A DNA stretch of 64,000 nt, taken from the NCBI GenBank assembly GCA_963754285.1, contig CAVWFN010000006.1, positions 186,001-250,000 on the forward strand. The letters run 5' to 3'. The DNA is from RYN-133 sp963754285 (lineage in GTDB: Bacteria; Actinomycetota; Actinomycetes; Mycobacteriales; Jatrophihabitantaceae). Below the pieces are notes generated by a model, which saw only the letters and a program-made list of their open reading frames with translations, had not been told where the DNA came from and searched no databases. Position 1 is the first letter of the stretch. Each line of letters opens with the position of its first letter. A program made the position numbers and the translations under genes. This document shows, piece after piece, positions 55,237 to 64,000 of the stretch.

Positions 55237-56279
55237 CAGATCCCACTCCAATCCATGACGACCTTGCCGCACTGCCCGCCGCGCGCGGTGTCGAACGCCT
55301 CCTGCCACGCCTCGGCGGGTAGCCGATGCGTGACGACGGCAGAGATGTCCAGACCCGAACGCAGCATCGCCGACATGGCGTACCAGCTCTCGTACATCTC
55401 CCGGCCGTAGATGCCCTTGATCGTGATCATGTGGGTGACGACCTTGCCCCACTCGATCTCGATCGGCTGGCTCGGCAGCCCGAGCATCGCGATGCGGCCG
55501 CCGTGGTTGAGGTTCGCGATGATGTCCGGCAACGCCGACGGGTGGCCGCTCATCTCGAGGGCGACGTCGAATCCCTCGACCATGCCGAGTCGTTCCTGGG
55601 CGGACGCGACGCTTTCGCGCGAGACGTCGAGCGCGAGGTCGACACCCATCTTGCGGGCCAGGTCGAGGCGAAAGGGCGACACATCGGTGATGACGACGAA
55701 CCGCGCGCCGATGTGTCGCGCGATCGCAGCGGCCATCAACCCGATCGGGCCCGCGCCGGTGATGAGAACGTCCTCGCCGACCAGCGGGAACGACAGCGTG
55801 GTGTGCACAGCGTTGCCGAACGGGTCGAAGATCGCGCCGAGATCGGGGTTCGCGTGTATTGACTCGGCATCCCTGTGCACCCAGACGTTCGACTCGGGCA
55901 GCACAACGTATTCGGCGAACGCGCCGTCACGGTTGACACCCACGCCGGACGTCCGGATGCACAGATGTCGACGCCCGGCGCGGCAGTTGCGGCAGGTGCC
56001 GCACACGATGTGTCCCTCGCCCGAGACGAGCGCGCCGACGTGGACGTCGCGGACGCCGGCTCCGATCTCGACGACTTCGCCGCAGAACTCGTGACCGGGG
56101 ATGAGCGGCGCGTTCACCGCCGATGCCGCCCAGGCGTCCCACTCGAGGATGTGCAGGTCAGTGCCGCAGATTCCCGCCCGCAGGACGCGGATCTTGACCT
56201 CGCCCGGGCCGGCCTCGGGTTCGGGACGATCGACCAATTCGAAGCCCGGCGACGCTGCCGGCTTGAAGAGAGCCTTCAC
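55236..56279 (-). CDS. tdh: L-threonine 3-dehydrogenase
   Basis: Zinc-dependent medium-chain dehydrogenase of 347 residues, oxidising threonine to 2-amino-3-ketobutyrate with NAD. The catalytic zinc site has CGTDLHI and GHEFCGEV; the structural zinc loop has CGTCRNCRAGRRHLC; the NAD motif is ITGAGPIGLMAAAIA. EWDAWAAS and FDPFGNAVHTTLSF are typical of TDH rather than other alcohol dehydrogenases. The GTG at 56279 starts four bases after ftsY ends. The downstream kbl completes the pathway to glycine. Confidence 0.95.
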   Translation of the reverse strand: MKALFKPAASPGFELVDRPEPEAGPGEVKIRVLRAGICGTDLHILEWDAWAASAVNAPLIPGHEFCGEVVEIGAGVRDVHVGALVSGEGHIVCGTCRNCRAGRRHLCIRTSGVGVNRDGAFAEYVVLPESNVWVHRDAESIHANPDLGAIFDPFGNAVHTTLSFPLVGEDVLITGAGPIGLMAAAIARHIGARFVVITDVSPFRLDLARKMGVDLALDVSRESVASAQERLGMVEGFDVALEMSGHPSALPDIIANLNHGGRIAMLGLPSQPIEIEWGKVVTHMITIKGIYGREMYESWYAMSAMLRSGLDISAVVTHRLPAEAWQEAFDTARGGQCGKVVMDWSGI

Positions 56280-56283
56280 GCGT

Positions 56284-57423
56284 TCAGTCTCCCAAAAGGG
56301 CGTCGACGAACACTTCGGGCTCGAACGGGGCGAGGTCGTCGGCGCCTTCGCCGAGTCCGACGAGCTTGACCGGGACGCCGAGTTCGCGTTGCACGCTGAT
56401 CACGATGCCGCCACGGGCTGTGCCGTCGAGCTTGGTGAGGACGATGCCCGTCACGTCGACGACCTCGGTGAACACGCGCGCCTGCGTCAACCCGTTCTGG
56501 CCGGTGGTGGCGTCGAGCACGAGCAGCGTCTCGTCGACCGGTCCCTGCCGCTCGACCACGCGTTTGACCTTGCCGAGCTCGTCCATGAGCCCGACCTTGG
56601 TGTGCAGCCGTCCAGCCGTGTCGATCAGCACCGTGTCGACCTTGGCCTCGGTGCCTTTCTTCACGGCATCGAACGCGACCGACGCGGGGTCACCGCCCTC
56701 GGGACCACGCACGGTCTCGGCGCCGACGCGCGAGCCCCACGTCTGGAGCTGGTCGGCGGCCGCGGCGCGAAAGGTGTCGGCGGCGCCGAGCATGACGGTG
56801 CGCCCGTCTGCAACGAGCACGCGAGCAAGCTTGCCGCACGTCGTGGTCTTGCCGGTGCCGTTGACACCGACGACGAGCACGACAGCGGGACGGTCGGACG
56901 TCGGCGTGGTGTGCAGGGTGCGGTCGAGGTCCGGCTGCAGCGCGGTGACGAGTTCCTCGGCGAGCAGCGCACGTAGTTCGCCGTGCGAGCGGGTGCCGAG
57001 CACCTTGGTCTTCGTGCGCAGCGCGTCCACGATCTCGGTGGTGGGTTTGACGCCGACGTCGGCGCTGAGCAGGGCCTCTTCGATCTCGTCCCAGGCGTCG
57101 TCGTCGAGGTTCTCGCGCGACAGCACGCTGAGCAGGCCACGTCCGAGCGCATTCTGCGACCGGGCGAGCCGGGCTCGCAGCCGTTGCAGCCGTCCGGCGG
57201 TCGGTGCCGGGGTTTCGACCGCCGGCTCGGCGGGAGCTGCCGGCTCGACCGCGGTGTCTTCGACGGCCGGCAGCTCGAGCGTGTCGCTCGGCGTCTCGGC
57301 GTAGTCGACGCCGGGCCGCGGTGGCGCGTCGAAACGCGGCCCCCGACCGGAACGGGTGACGACGAAACCGACGACCAGCGCCGCGACAACGACGACGGCA
57401 AGGATTACCCAGAGAACAACCAC
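56284..57423 (-). CDS. ftsY: Signal-recognition-particle receptor FtsY
   Basis: Docks the SRP-ribosome complex at the membrane, 379 residues. An N-terminal helix (VILAVVVVAALVVGFVV) anchors it, then an acidic/proline-rich A region (about 40-80), the N domain (about 85-170) and the GTPase G domain: G1 GVNGTGKTTT, G3 DTAGR, G4 TKLDG, and closing GEGADDLAPFEPE. It is monocistronic-looking but only four bases from tdh. The order near smc, mutM and rnc is that of many actinomycetes. Confidence 0.97.
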   Translation of the reverse strand: MVVLWVILAVVVVAALVVGFVVTRSGRGPRFDAPPRPGVDYAETPSDTLELPAVEDTAVEPAAPAEPAVETPAPTAGRLQRLRARLARSQNALGRGLLSVLSRENLDDDAWDEIEEALLSADVGVKPTTEIVDALRTKTKVLGTRSHGELRALLAEELVTALQPDLDRTLHTTPTSDRPAVVLVVGVNGTGKTTTCGKLARVLVADGRTVMLGAADTFRAAAADQLQTWGSRVGAETVRGPEGGDPASVAFDAVKKGTEAKVDTVLIDTAGRLHTKVGLMDELGKVKRVVERQGPVDETLLVLDATTGQNGLTQARVFTEVVDVTGIVLTKLDGTARGGIVISVQRELGVPVKLVGLGEGADDLAPFEPEVFVDALLGD

Positions 57424-57470
57424 GCGGTCATCCTCTCAGGGACGGCGCACCGCCCAGCTTGTGGAGTGAT

Positions 57471-58475
57471 TCAGCTGGTGCGGTACAGGCCGCCGAGCAG
57501 CCATTGGGGCCAGGACACGTTCCAGTCGCCGTAGCCGTCGCCGATCTGCATCAGCGAGCCGTTGGCGTTGGGGTACTGCACCGGGTCACCGACATCGAGG
57601 AAGTTGTACAACTTCTGCGCATCAGCCGGCAGCAGGTTGGTGCAGCCGTTGGAGGAATCGATGCCGTGCTCGATGTTGTAGATGTTCCACGGCGCCGAGT
57701 GCAGATACTCCCCGTCATAAGTCAGACGCTGATCCAACTTGATACCGCACTCGTAATAAGTGTTGTTCGTGTCATGCATGCACGTGGTCGGGTACTTCTC
57801 CATGATCACCTTGATGCCACGCCGGGTCCGGGTCGCATCCGCCCCCAACGACACCGGGAACGTGCCCCACGGCCGCCCGTCATCGGTGACCGACAGTTTG
57901 TGCGTATACGCATCCACCGTCACCACCCGCGCATCACCAGTGGCCCAATCCAGAGTCAGATTGTCCTGAAACGCCAACCCCTTCCCCGCCGACACACCCT
58001 TGACCGGCAACGCCAAATGAATCCGCGCATGCGCCGGCCAATAATGCTGCAACCGGTAATCAGCCTCGATCGGATGCCCCGGATCACCGTACTTCCGCTC
58101 GAAATACCACGCCCCATGCACCACCCGACCATCCACCGTCACCCTGGTCGCCTTCGCAAACCCACTCGCATCAGTGATCGGACGCGACAAGAACGCGATA
58201 ATCGGCATCCCCACACCCAACGTCTCACCATCACCGAACTGCAACGACACATGCACCGGCTTGGCCGGCTTCGCCTTCTTCGTCGGCCTCGGCTCGGGCG
58301 ACGAGCTGGCCGACGTCGACGATCCGGCCTGCGCCGCGGTGTGCGTAACGGTGTCGGTGGAGTTCGGTGCCTGCCGGTCGGATCCGCACGCAGCGACCAC
58401 GAGGGCGGTCACGGACAGCGCTGCTACCAGCTGCGCAGCACGGCGGGCACGGCGGGGCAAAAGCGAAGATGTCAC
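57471..58475 (-). CDS. L,D-transpeptidase lipoprotein
   Basis: Cell-wall 3-3 cross-linking enzyme, 334 residues. A lipobox (LVVAAC) puts the lipidated Cys near residue 30; a Ser/Pro/Lys-rich linker follows, then an Ig-like domain (about 75-175) and the YkuD catalytic domain (about 180-310). The active-site motif is HGIDSSNGCTNLL, with nucleophile Cys and the upstream His in YLHSAPWN; the usual SHGC is SNGC here. It resembles mycobacterial Ldt proteins. Codon choice changes between about 57690 and 58255, favouring G- or T-ending codons, unlike both ends of the same gene. Confidence 0.9.
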   Translation of the reverse strand: MTSSLLPRRARRAAQLVAALSVTALVVAACGSDRQAPNSTDTVTHTAAQAGSSTSASSSPEPRPTKKAKPAKPVHVSLQFGDGETLGVGMPIIAFLSRPITDASGFAKATRVTVDGRVVHGAWYFERKYGDPGHPIEADYRLQHYWPAHARIHLALPVKGVSAGKGLAFQDNLTLDWATGDARVVTVDAYTHKLSVTDDGRPWGTFPVSLGADATRTRRGIKVIMEKYPTTCMHDTNNTYYECGIKLDQRLTYDGEYLHSAPWNIYNIEHGIDSSNGCTNLLPADAQKLYNFLDVGDPVQYPNANGSLMQIGDGYGDWNVSWPQWLLGGLYRTS

Positions 58476-58606
58476 CCGGACACCCTAGGTGAATTCGGCC
58501 GACGCGCCCGGGTCGCAGGCGGATAACTCACAGCTTGCCAACCTTGCGGGGTCGTCGCGCGTCCACCTGTCGGTGGTCGTGTGTCCGCGACCGATCGTCG
58601 CCGTGT

Positions 58607-61600
58607 TCAGCCTGCCGGAACCGGTTCCTCGACCGCATCGCTGTCGTGCAGGCGCTGGCTGATGACCTGGGTCACACCGTCGCCGCGCATCGTGACGCCG
58701 TACAGCGCGTCGGCGATCTCCATGGTCCGCTTCTGGTGCGTGATGATGATGATCTGGCTGTTGCTGCGCAGGGCCGCGATCAGTTCCAGCAGGCGACCGA
58801 GGTTCGTGTCGTCGAGGGCGGCTTCGACCTCGTCCATGACGTAGAACGGGCTCGGTCGGGCACGGAAGATCGCGACCAACAGTGCGACCGCGGTCAGCGA
58901 GCGCTCGCCGCCGGACAGCAGCGAGAGCCGCTTGACCTTCTTGCCGGGCGGGCGCGCTTCGACGTCGATGCCGGTGAGCAGCATGTCGTCCGGGTCGGTC
59001 AGGACGAGGCGTCCCTCGCCGCCGGGGAACAGCGTCGCGAACACGATCTCGAACTCGCGAGCCACGTCGGCATAGGCACTGGTGAACACCTCGAGGATGC
59101 GTTCGTCGACCTCCTTGACGACCGTCAGCAGGTCGAGTCGGGTCTTCTTCAGGTCCTCGAGCTGGGTCGACAGGAACTGGTGCCGCTCCTCGAGAGCGGC
59201 GAACTCTTCGAGCGCGAGCGGGTTGACCTTGCCCAGCAGGGCCAGGTCGCGCTCGGCACGCGCGGCACGCTTCTCCTGCGTCGCCCGGTGGTAGGGCCCC
59301 GGCTGCGGCGCGACGACCTGATCGCCGCGTTCGCGAGCCTGCTCGTACTCGGCAATCTCGATCGCCGACGGCGGCGTGGGCTGGTCGGGGCCGTACTCGG
59401 CGATGAGGGCTTCGATCTCGACGCCGTACTCGTCGACGGCGCGCTCTTCGAGCGCTTCGATGCGCAGGCGCTGTTCGGCGCGCACCATCTCGTCGCGGTG
59501 CACGGCGTCGGTGAGTCGGGTGAGTTCCTCGCCGAGCTGGCGGGTCTGGCTGCGCAGCGCGAGCAGCTCCCCCTCGCGCACGACCCGGTCCTGCTGGGCG
59601 GCGTCGCGTTCGGTCGCTGCCAGCGCCACCGAAGCCTCGATATGGGTGAGAACCAGGCGGGCGGCATCGCGAACGCGGGCCGCCACGGCTGCGCCACGAG
59701 CACGTGCGGCCCGGGCCGCCTCGTGTCGCGCCCGCGCGGCGCGCTCGATCTCGGCGGCGCGCAGCAGCTGCTCGGCACGGCCGGAGACCGCCCGCACGCG
59801 CTCTTCACCGGTGCGCACTGCGAGGCGGGCTTCCATCTCGGCCTGGCGGGCGGCAGCGACCTCGGCCTGCAGCGAGTCGCGCTCGCCGGTGTCGGGCTCG
59901 GTGGGTTCGTCGGACTGCGTCTCGGCCAGGTGCAACCGCTCTTCGAGGCCGGACAGGCCGGCCAGGTCGTGATCGCGGGCGGTCTCGGCGGCGCTGCGGG
60001 CCTCGTCGAGGCGGGTGGCCTCGCCGGTCGCCTGCCGGGACGACTCCCCCAGTTGGGCCAGCCGCTCGGCCACGGCGGCGAGCTGTGCATCGGACTCGTG
60101 CAGCGCTTCGAGGGCGCGGGTCACTTCGTCCTCGAGCTCGCTCGAGCGCTCGCGGGCTTCGCCGAGCTGGGCGTGCAACCGCTCGTGCCGGGTGGCCGCT
60201 TCGTCGGCCTTCTGGATGGCCTCGTCGACCGCCGCCCGTACCTCGATCGCGCTCGGGGCCGAACTCGATCCGCCCTCGACCCAGCCGTTGCCGAACACGT
60301 CCCCCTCGCGGGTGACGACGCGCACGACCGGGCTGTCTTCCATCGCGCGCGCCATGCTGCGGGCGAGGTCGAGATCGTCGACGACAACAACGTCCTCGAG
60401 CAGTTCGTCGATGCTGCCGCGGTAGGGCTCGGGCACCGTGACCAGATCGGCGGCCCACCGTGCGCCCGGCCGCAGCCCAGCGGCGGACGGATGTGCCGGG
60501 GCACCGTCGACGCCGCCGACGAGCAGGCCGACCCGACCCGCGTCTTCTGCCTTGAGATGTTCGAGCGCCCGGACGGCCGTGTCGAGGGTGGTGACGGCAA
60601 TGGCATCGGCCGCGGCACCGAGGGCGGCGGCGATCGCCGTCTCGTAGCCGCTCTCGACGACGAGCAGTTCCGCCAGCGACCCGGTCACGCCGGCGAGGTC
60701 GGCCTCCAGCAGCGCGCCGCCGCCGTCCTTGCGGGTCAGGCCCAGGGCGAGCGCTTCGGCACGGGCGGCCCACGTCGATCGTTCACGTTCGGCCTCACGT
60801 TCGGCGTCGGCGAGTTCGCGGGCACGCTCCTGCATCGAGGTCAGCGCGGCGACAGCGTTCTCGTGGCGCTCGTTGAGCCCGAGCTCGCCCTCGTCGAGTG
60901 CGCCGACCTCGGCCTGAACGCGTTCGAGGTTGGCACGAGCGGCGGTTGCCCGGTCGCGTGCTGCGGTGGCCGAGGCGGCCAGCCGGGCGATCTCTTCCCC
61001 CGCAGCGCTCGACCGCGCCCGCAGCGCGTTCACCTGCCCGGCGAGCTTGGCCAGGCCCTCGCGACGGTCGGCGACCGCGCGCGCTGCGGCAACCAGGGCG
61101 CGTTCGGCCTCGGCGAGGCGGCGTTCGAGCTCCTGCCGCTCGGCGACGACCTCACCGAGGGCTGCCTTGGCCTCGCCGAGACTGGACTGCAGGCGCTCCT
61201 CCTCGACGCGGATCTTCGCCGCTTCGGCCTCCATCGCCTCCGGATCCCGCCCGGCGATGCGCTCGTCCTGCTCGACGGACAGCAGCCGGGCGCGCTCGGC
61301 GGCCAGCGAGGCGGTGCCGCGGAAGCGCTCCTCGAGCGCGGAGAGCCGGTACCAGGTGTCCTGGGTGCGGGTGACGGTCGGCGTATCGGCGGCGATCGCC
61401 TGCTCGAGTTCGGCCTCGCGGGCACGCGCGGTGGCGACCTGCGCCTCGACCTCGCCGCGGCGGGCGCGGATCTGCTCCTCGTCGGCGACTTCCTTGCGCA
61501 GATTGTCGCGCAGCGTCATCAGGTCATCGGCGAGCAGCCGCAGCCGCGAGTCACGCAGTTCGGCCTGGACGCCCTGGGCGCGCCGGGCGATCTCGGCCTG

Positions 61601-62221
61601 CTTGCCGAGCGGCTTGAGCTGGCGGCGCAGCTCGGCGGTGAGATCGGTGACGCGGGTGAGATTCGCCTGCATCGCGTCGAGCTTGCGCAGCGCCTTTTCC
61701 TTGCGCTTGCGATGCTTGAGCACGCCGGCGGCCTCTTCGATGAACCCGCGACGGTCTTCGGGACGGGCCGACAGGACCGCGTCGAGCTGGCCCTGGCCCA
61801 CGATCACGTGCATCTCGCGGCCGATGCCGGAGTCGGAGAGCAGTTCCTGGACGTCGAGCAACCGGACGTGCTCGCCGTTGATCTCGTACTCGCTGGTGCC
61901 CTCGCGGAACATCCGGCGGGTGATCGACACCTCGGTGTAGTCGATCGGCAGGGCGTTGTCGCTGTTGTCGATCGTCAGCGTGACCTCGGCGCGGCCCAGG
62001 GGTGGGCGGCCGGCGGTCCCGGCGAAGATGACGTCTTCCATCTTGCCGCCGCGCAGCGCCTTGGCGCCCTGCTCGCCGAGCACCCAGGCGATCGCGTCGA
62101 CGACGTTCGACTTGCCCGACCCGTTCGGCCCGACGACCGCGGTGATGCCAGGCTCGAAGCGCAGCGTCGTGGCGGAGGCGAAGGACTTGAAGCCCCGCAG
62201 CGTCAGCGACTTGAGGTGCAC
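58607..62221 (-). CDS. smc: Chromosome-segregation ATPase SMC
   Basis: SMC ATPase that compacts and separates chromosomes, 1204 residues. The N-terminal head has Walker A GPNGSGKSN (residues 31-39). Two long coiled coils (about 165-500 and 660-1020) flank the hinge, about 510-650, with GRVGLLVGG. The C-terminal head has LSGGERSLTAVALL and Walker B YVMDEVEAALDD. Start GTG 62221 gives MHLKSLTLRGFKSFAS, the family beginning, with GGGAG five bases upstream. The scpA and scpB genes are not in the window. Confidence 0.97.
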   Translation of the reverse strand: MHLKSLTLRGFKSFASATTLRFEPGITAVVGPNGSGKSNVVDAIAWVLGEQGAKALRGGKMEDVIFAGTAGRPPLGRAEVTLTIDNSDNALPIDYTEVSITRRMFREGTSEYEINGEHVRLLDVQELLSDSGIGREMHVIVGQGQLDAVLSARPEDRRGFIEEAAGVLKHRKRKEKALRKLDAMQANLTRVTDLTAELRRQLKPLGKQAEIARRAQGVQAELRDSRLRLLADDLMTLRDNLRKEVADEEQIRARRGEVEAQVATARAREAELEQAIAADTPTVTRTQDTWYRLSALEERFRGTASLAAERARLLSVEQDERIAGRDPEAMEAEAAKIRVEEERLQSSLGEAKAALGEVVAERQELERRLAEAERALVAAARAVADRREGLAKLAGQVNALRARSSAAGEEIARLAASATAARDRATAARANLERVQAEVGALDEGELGLNERHENAVAALTSMQERARELADAEREAERERSTWAARAEALALGLTRKDGGGALLEADLAGVTGSLAELLVVESGYETAIAAALGAAADAIAVTTLDTAVRALEHLKAEDAGRVGLLVGGVDGAPAHPSAAGLRPGARWAADLVTVPEPYRGSIDELLEDVVVVDDLDLARSMARAMEDSPVVRVVTREGDVFGNGWVEGGSSSAPSAIEVRAAVDEAIQKADEAATRHERLHAQLGEARERSSELEDEVTRALEALHESDAQLAAVAERLAQLGESSRQATGEATRLDEARSAAETARDHDLAGLSGLEERLHLAETQSDEPTEPDTGERDSLQAEVAAARQAEMEARLAVRTGEERVRAVSGRAEQLLRAAEIERAARARHEAARAARARGAAVAARVRDAARLVLTHIEASVALAATERDAAQQDRVVREGELLALRSQTRQLGEELTRLTDAVHRDEMVRAEQRLRIEALEERAVDEYGVEIEALIAEYGPDQPTPPSAIEIAEYEQARERGDQVVAPQPGPYHRATQEKRAARAERDLALLGKVNPLALEEFAALEERHQFLSTQLEDLKKTRLDLLTVVKEVDERILEVFTSAYADVAREFEIVFATLFPGGEGRLVLTDPDDMLLTGIDVEARPPGKKVKRLSLLSGGERSLTAVALLVAIFRARPSPFYVMDEVEAALDDTNLGRLLELIAALRSNSQIIIITHQKRTMEIADALYGVTMRGDGVTQVISQRLHDSDAVEEPVPAG

Positions 62222-62381
62222 GAATCTCCCGATGTCCAACCACGTGTTGGGGAGAACTTACGCGACGTGGCCGACCGTCGGACAGGGGCTCGCCCACGTC
62301 CGACAGCTGCTTGATCGAAGTATCGACCTGGTCGAATAACGACCGAATCGATACTTGGATCAAGCCAAAAAGCGGGCCTGG

Positions 62382-62567
62382 CTAAACCAATTCGGCTTCG
62401 GCAGCCAACCGGTGCAGGTCCAGGTCGATCTCGGCGTGCTGTCGCTCGCGGACGTCGGCCAGCTCCGACTCCAGGTCCGACACCCGCCGACGCAGGCGCG
62501 CGACCTCAGCGGCCAGTACCTGCTCGTTGCTGTTGCTTCCTACATAGCCGACCAAGGCGCGAGCCAT
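62382..62567 (-). CDS. Small coiled-coil protein, conserved style, function unknown
   Basis: A 61-residue acidic protein: a short head (ARALVGYVGS) and a heptad-like helix (LAAEVARLRRRVSDLESELADV). Small proteins with this look occur in actinomycetes, but I cannot assign a role. It is read between mutM and smc on the same strand. AAGGG precedes the ATG by about ten bases, and an inverted repeat overlapping a TTGACA lies 38 bases upstream (62605-62622). Composition supports coding. Confidence 0.68.
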   Translation of the reverse strand: MARALVGYVGSNSNEQVLAAEVARLRRRVSDLESELADVRERQHAEIDLDLHRLAAEAELV

Positions 62568-62604
62568 ACGGCAGACCCTTCATTTCCCCCGGGAGGACCG
62601 GGTT

Positions 62605-62622
62605 CGGTGTGTCAACACACCG
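62605..62622 (-). promoter_or_regulatory. Inverted repeat over a TTGACA sequence
   Basis: CGGTGTGT and ACACACCG form 8-bp arms separated by CA. On the minus strand this contains TTGACA (62615-62610). No good -10 is found at the normal distance, so it is a candidate operator rather than a proven promoter for the small coiled-coil gene. Confidence 0.4.
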
Positions 62623-62767
62623 ATATGCGACGAATTGTGTTGTCGACGAGTCGGGTCTCACCCGTAAAGAACAGGATCCCTCAGGTTCTGGATCGACCGT
62701 CTCACGGCCCCGCCAGGTCACTCAATGGTTGCACCGCGATAACGAACGGTCAACATGGGTCTGCTGT

Positions 62768-63667
62768 TCAGGCACTGTGGATGCGGTGGTTCCGGGGCGC
62801 GCGTTGACAGCGGGGGCAGAAGAAACTGGACCGATTCATGAACGCGGTGCGCCGGATCGCCGTCCCGCACCGCGGGCAGGCCTGCCCCTCCCGCCCGTAG
62901 ACGGCCAGGGCCCGGTCGAAGTAGCCACTTTCGCCGTTGACGTTGACGTAGAGCGCGTCGAAGGACGTCCCGCCGGCACCGAGCGCCGCGCCGAGAACGT
63001 CGCGGACGTGGCCGAGCAGCCCGTCGACCTGCGCGCGGCGCAGCGTGCGCCCGAGTCGCTCGCCGTGCAGCTGGGCCCGCCACAGCGACTCGTCGGCGTA
63101 GATGTTGCCGACGCCTGACACCAGCGTCTGGTCGAGCAGGGCGCGCTTGACTGCTGAGCTGCGGCGCCGCAGCCGCCGTGAGAAGTCCTCGGCGTCGAAG
63201 AACGGGTCCAGCGGGTCGCGGGCGATGTGCACGATCCCGGCGGGCACCCGCTGCTCGGGCCGGTCGGCTGCCGGGATCAGCGTGTCCAGCTGAACCCCGC
63301 CGAACGTGCGCTGATCGACGAAACGCAGTTCCCGGCCGCCGTCGGTGAACCGGACGCGGACGTGCAGGTGCTTCTCATCCACGGCGTCGCGCGCCTGGAC
63401 GAGCAGCTGGCCCGACATGCCGAGATGGGCGACGAGGCACTCGTCGGTGTTGCCGTCCGCGCCCGTCAGCGGCAGCCAGAGGTACTTGCCACGCCGCGAG
63501 ACGCCTTCGATCCGCGCGCCGACGAGCCGGTCGGACAGATCCTGGGCACCGGCCAGGTGGCGGCGCACGGCGCGGGCGTGCGTGACGTCGACCGAGGCGA
63601 CGGTGCGGCCCGCGACCCAGCGCTGCAGGCCGGCGCGGACGGTCTCGACCTCGGGAAGTTCGGGCAC
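62768..63667 (-). CDS. mutM: Formamidopyrimidine-DNA glycosylase
   Basis: Removes 8-oxoguanine and formamidopyrimidines from DNA, 299 residues. The N-terminus after Met is PELPEVETV with catalytic Pro2 and Glu3; a beta-hairpin Lys is in GRGKYLWLPL-like GVSRRGKYLWLP; the helix-two-turn-helix has GVGNIYADESLW; and the zinc finger is CPRCGTAI with FFCPRCQ at the end. The GTG 63667 starts three bases after the rnc stop, giving the usual rnc-mutM pair. Confidence 0.96.
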   Translation of the reverse strand: MPELPEVETVRAGLQRWVAGRTVASVDVTHARAVRRHLAGAQDLSDRLVGARIEGVSRRGKYLWLPLTGADGNTDECLVAHLGMSGQLLVQARDAVDEKHLHVRVRFTDGGRELRFVDQRTFGGVQLDTLIPAADRPEQRVPAGIVHIARDPLDPFFDAEDFSRRLRRRSSAVKRALLDQTLVSGVGNIYADESLWRAQLHGERLGRTLRRAQVDGLLGHVRDVLGAALGAGGTSFDALYVNVNGESGYFDRALAVYGREGQACPRCGTAIRRTAFMNRSSFFCPRCQRAPRNHRIHSA

Positions 63668-63670
63668 CGC

Positions 63671-64000
63671 TCAGCCGGCGGGGGGTGCGGTGGCGAGATC
63701 GTCGCGCTCGCGCCCGTCCAGTGCCCGCCACGCGGTCTCGGCGGCGGCCTGTTCGGCTTCCTTCTTGCTGCGCCCGGTGCTCGGCGCGAACGTTTCGCCG
63801 GCGACGGTCGCCGCAGCGGTGAACGTCTTCTGGTGGTCCGGTCCGCTGGAACTCATCGTGTAGTCGGGGACGCCGAGCCCGCGCTCGGCGGTCAGTTCCT
63901 GCAGGCTGGTCTTCCAGTCGAGCCCCGCGCCGCTTTCAGCGACATCGATCATCAAGGTGTCGAACAGGTCGTGGATCACCCGCGCGGCGGTGGGCAGTCC
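63671..64000 (-). CDS. rnc: Ribonuclease III, C-terminal part only
   Basis: The end of RNase III; the N-terminal part lies beyond the right edge. Present are the last helices of the catalytic domain (VIHDLFDTLMIDVAE) and the double-stranded RNA-binding domain: LDWKTSLQELTAERG, the YTMSSSGPDHQKTF strand, and STGRSKKEAEQAAAETAW with the basic KKEAE helix. About 110 residues are visible. It cuts rRNA precursors and other duplex RNA. Confidence 0.93.
   Translation of the reverse strand, partial: GLPTAARVIHDLFDTLMIDVAESGAGLDWKTSLQELTAERGLGVPDYTMSSSGPDHQKTFTAAATVAGETFAPSTGRSKKEAEQAAAETAWRALDGRERDDLATAPPAG

Noticed and set aside
58535..62314. A 1259-codon open frame on the plus strand opposite smc
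   Set aside because: High-GC DNA gives long antisense frames. Composition is that of a complement of SMC codons, and no domain is recognisable.

Overview
The window is high-GC DNA with dense, mostly minus-strand, tightly overlapping genes. It carries an actinomycete core set: four-domain rpsA beside coaE, polA, an ANTAR response regulator, large-subunit gltB, amtB-glnB-glnD, ftsY, smc, mutM and rnc. The order polA / rpsA / coaE with an ANTAR regulator, pyk and tesB nearby resembles the mycobacterial layout. I read it as a non-mycobacterial member of the Actinomycetota, genus not determined, probably from a draft-quality assembly.

Layout. (1) 1-10634: a sugar locus. A short-chain dehydrogenase cut by the window edge diverges from a LacI-type repressor across a doubled palindromic operator. 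The repressor starts a compact plus-strand operon: GH39-like glycosidase with an N-terminal FN3 domain, a family-5 solute-binding lipoprotein, two Dpp-type permeases, two ATPases and an exported glycoamylase-like protein. It looks like an oligosaccharide depolymerisation, uptake and degradation system. (2) 10652-24283: accessory and envelope genes, namely a LolA-like protein with an ABC exporter, a questin-oxidase-like protein, a secreted SGNH esterase, a cold-shock protein joined to a fatty-acid desaturase, a frame-split acyltransferase/SGNH protein, a sedolisin (S53) protease, an amidohydrolase and an acyl-CoA ligase. (3) 24302-33180: tRNA-Gly, -Cys and -Val, coaE, rpsA, a hydrolase, a methyltransferase, two GNATs (one broken by an 8-bp duplication) and polA. 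(4) 33271-39670: a branched-chain amino-acid ABC importer (livK-livH-livM-livG-livF) with a very large LivM. (5) 39872-44587: ANTAR regulator, tRNA-Leu, an aromatic amino-acid decarboxylase, and frameshifted tesB and pyk. (6) 44707-53673: nitrogen assimilation (gltB, glnD, glnB, amtB) with GlnR-like boxes. (7) 54058-64000: threonine catabolism (tdh-kbl), ftsY, an L,D-transpeptidase, smc, a small coiled-coil protein, mutM and the 3' end of rnc.

The most unusual content is in small sequences between genes. One family has three copies of a 64-bp element (25300, 44627, 53988) built from four GAGTGGTCA units, two direct then two inverted, with identical 19-17-19 spacing and compensatory changes in its central palindrome. 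A second family has two copies of a 54-bp repeat (37253, 52115). Each encodes the start of a small ORF locked by ATGA overlaps between two operon genes (livH/livM and amtB/glnB), an arrangement like mycobacterial MIRUs.

Caution: about ten reading-frame breaks lie between 42.88 and 45.62 kb in tesB, pyk and gltB, so that stretch probably contains sequence errors. Dinucleotide or k-mer statistics, homology searches and structure predictions could not be run; family calls rest on motifs, length, order and context.
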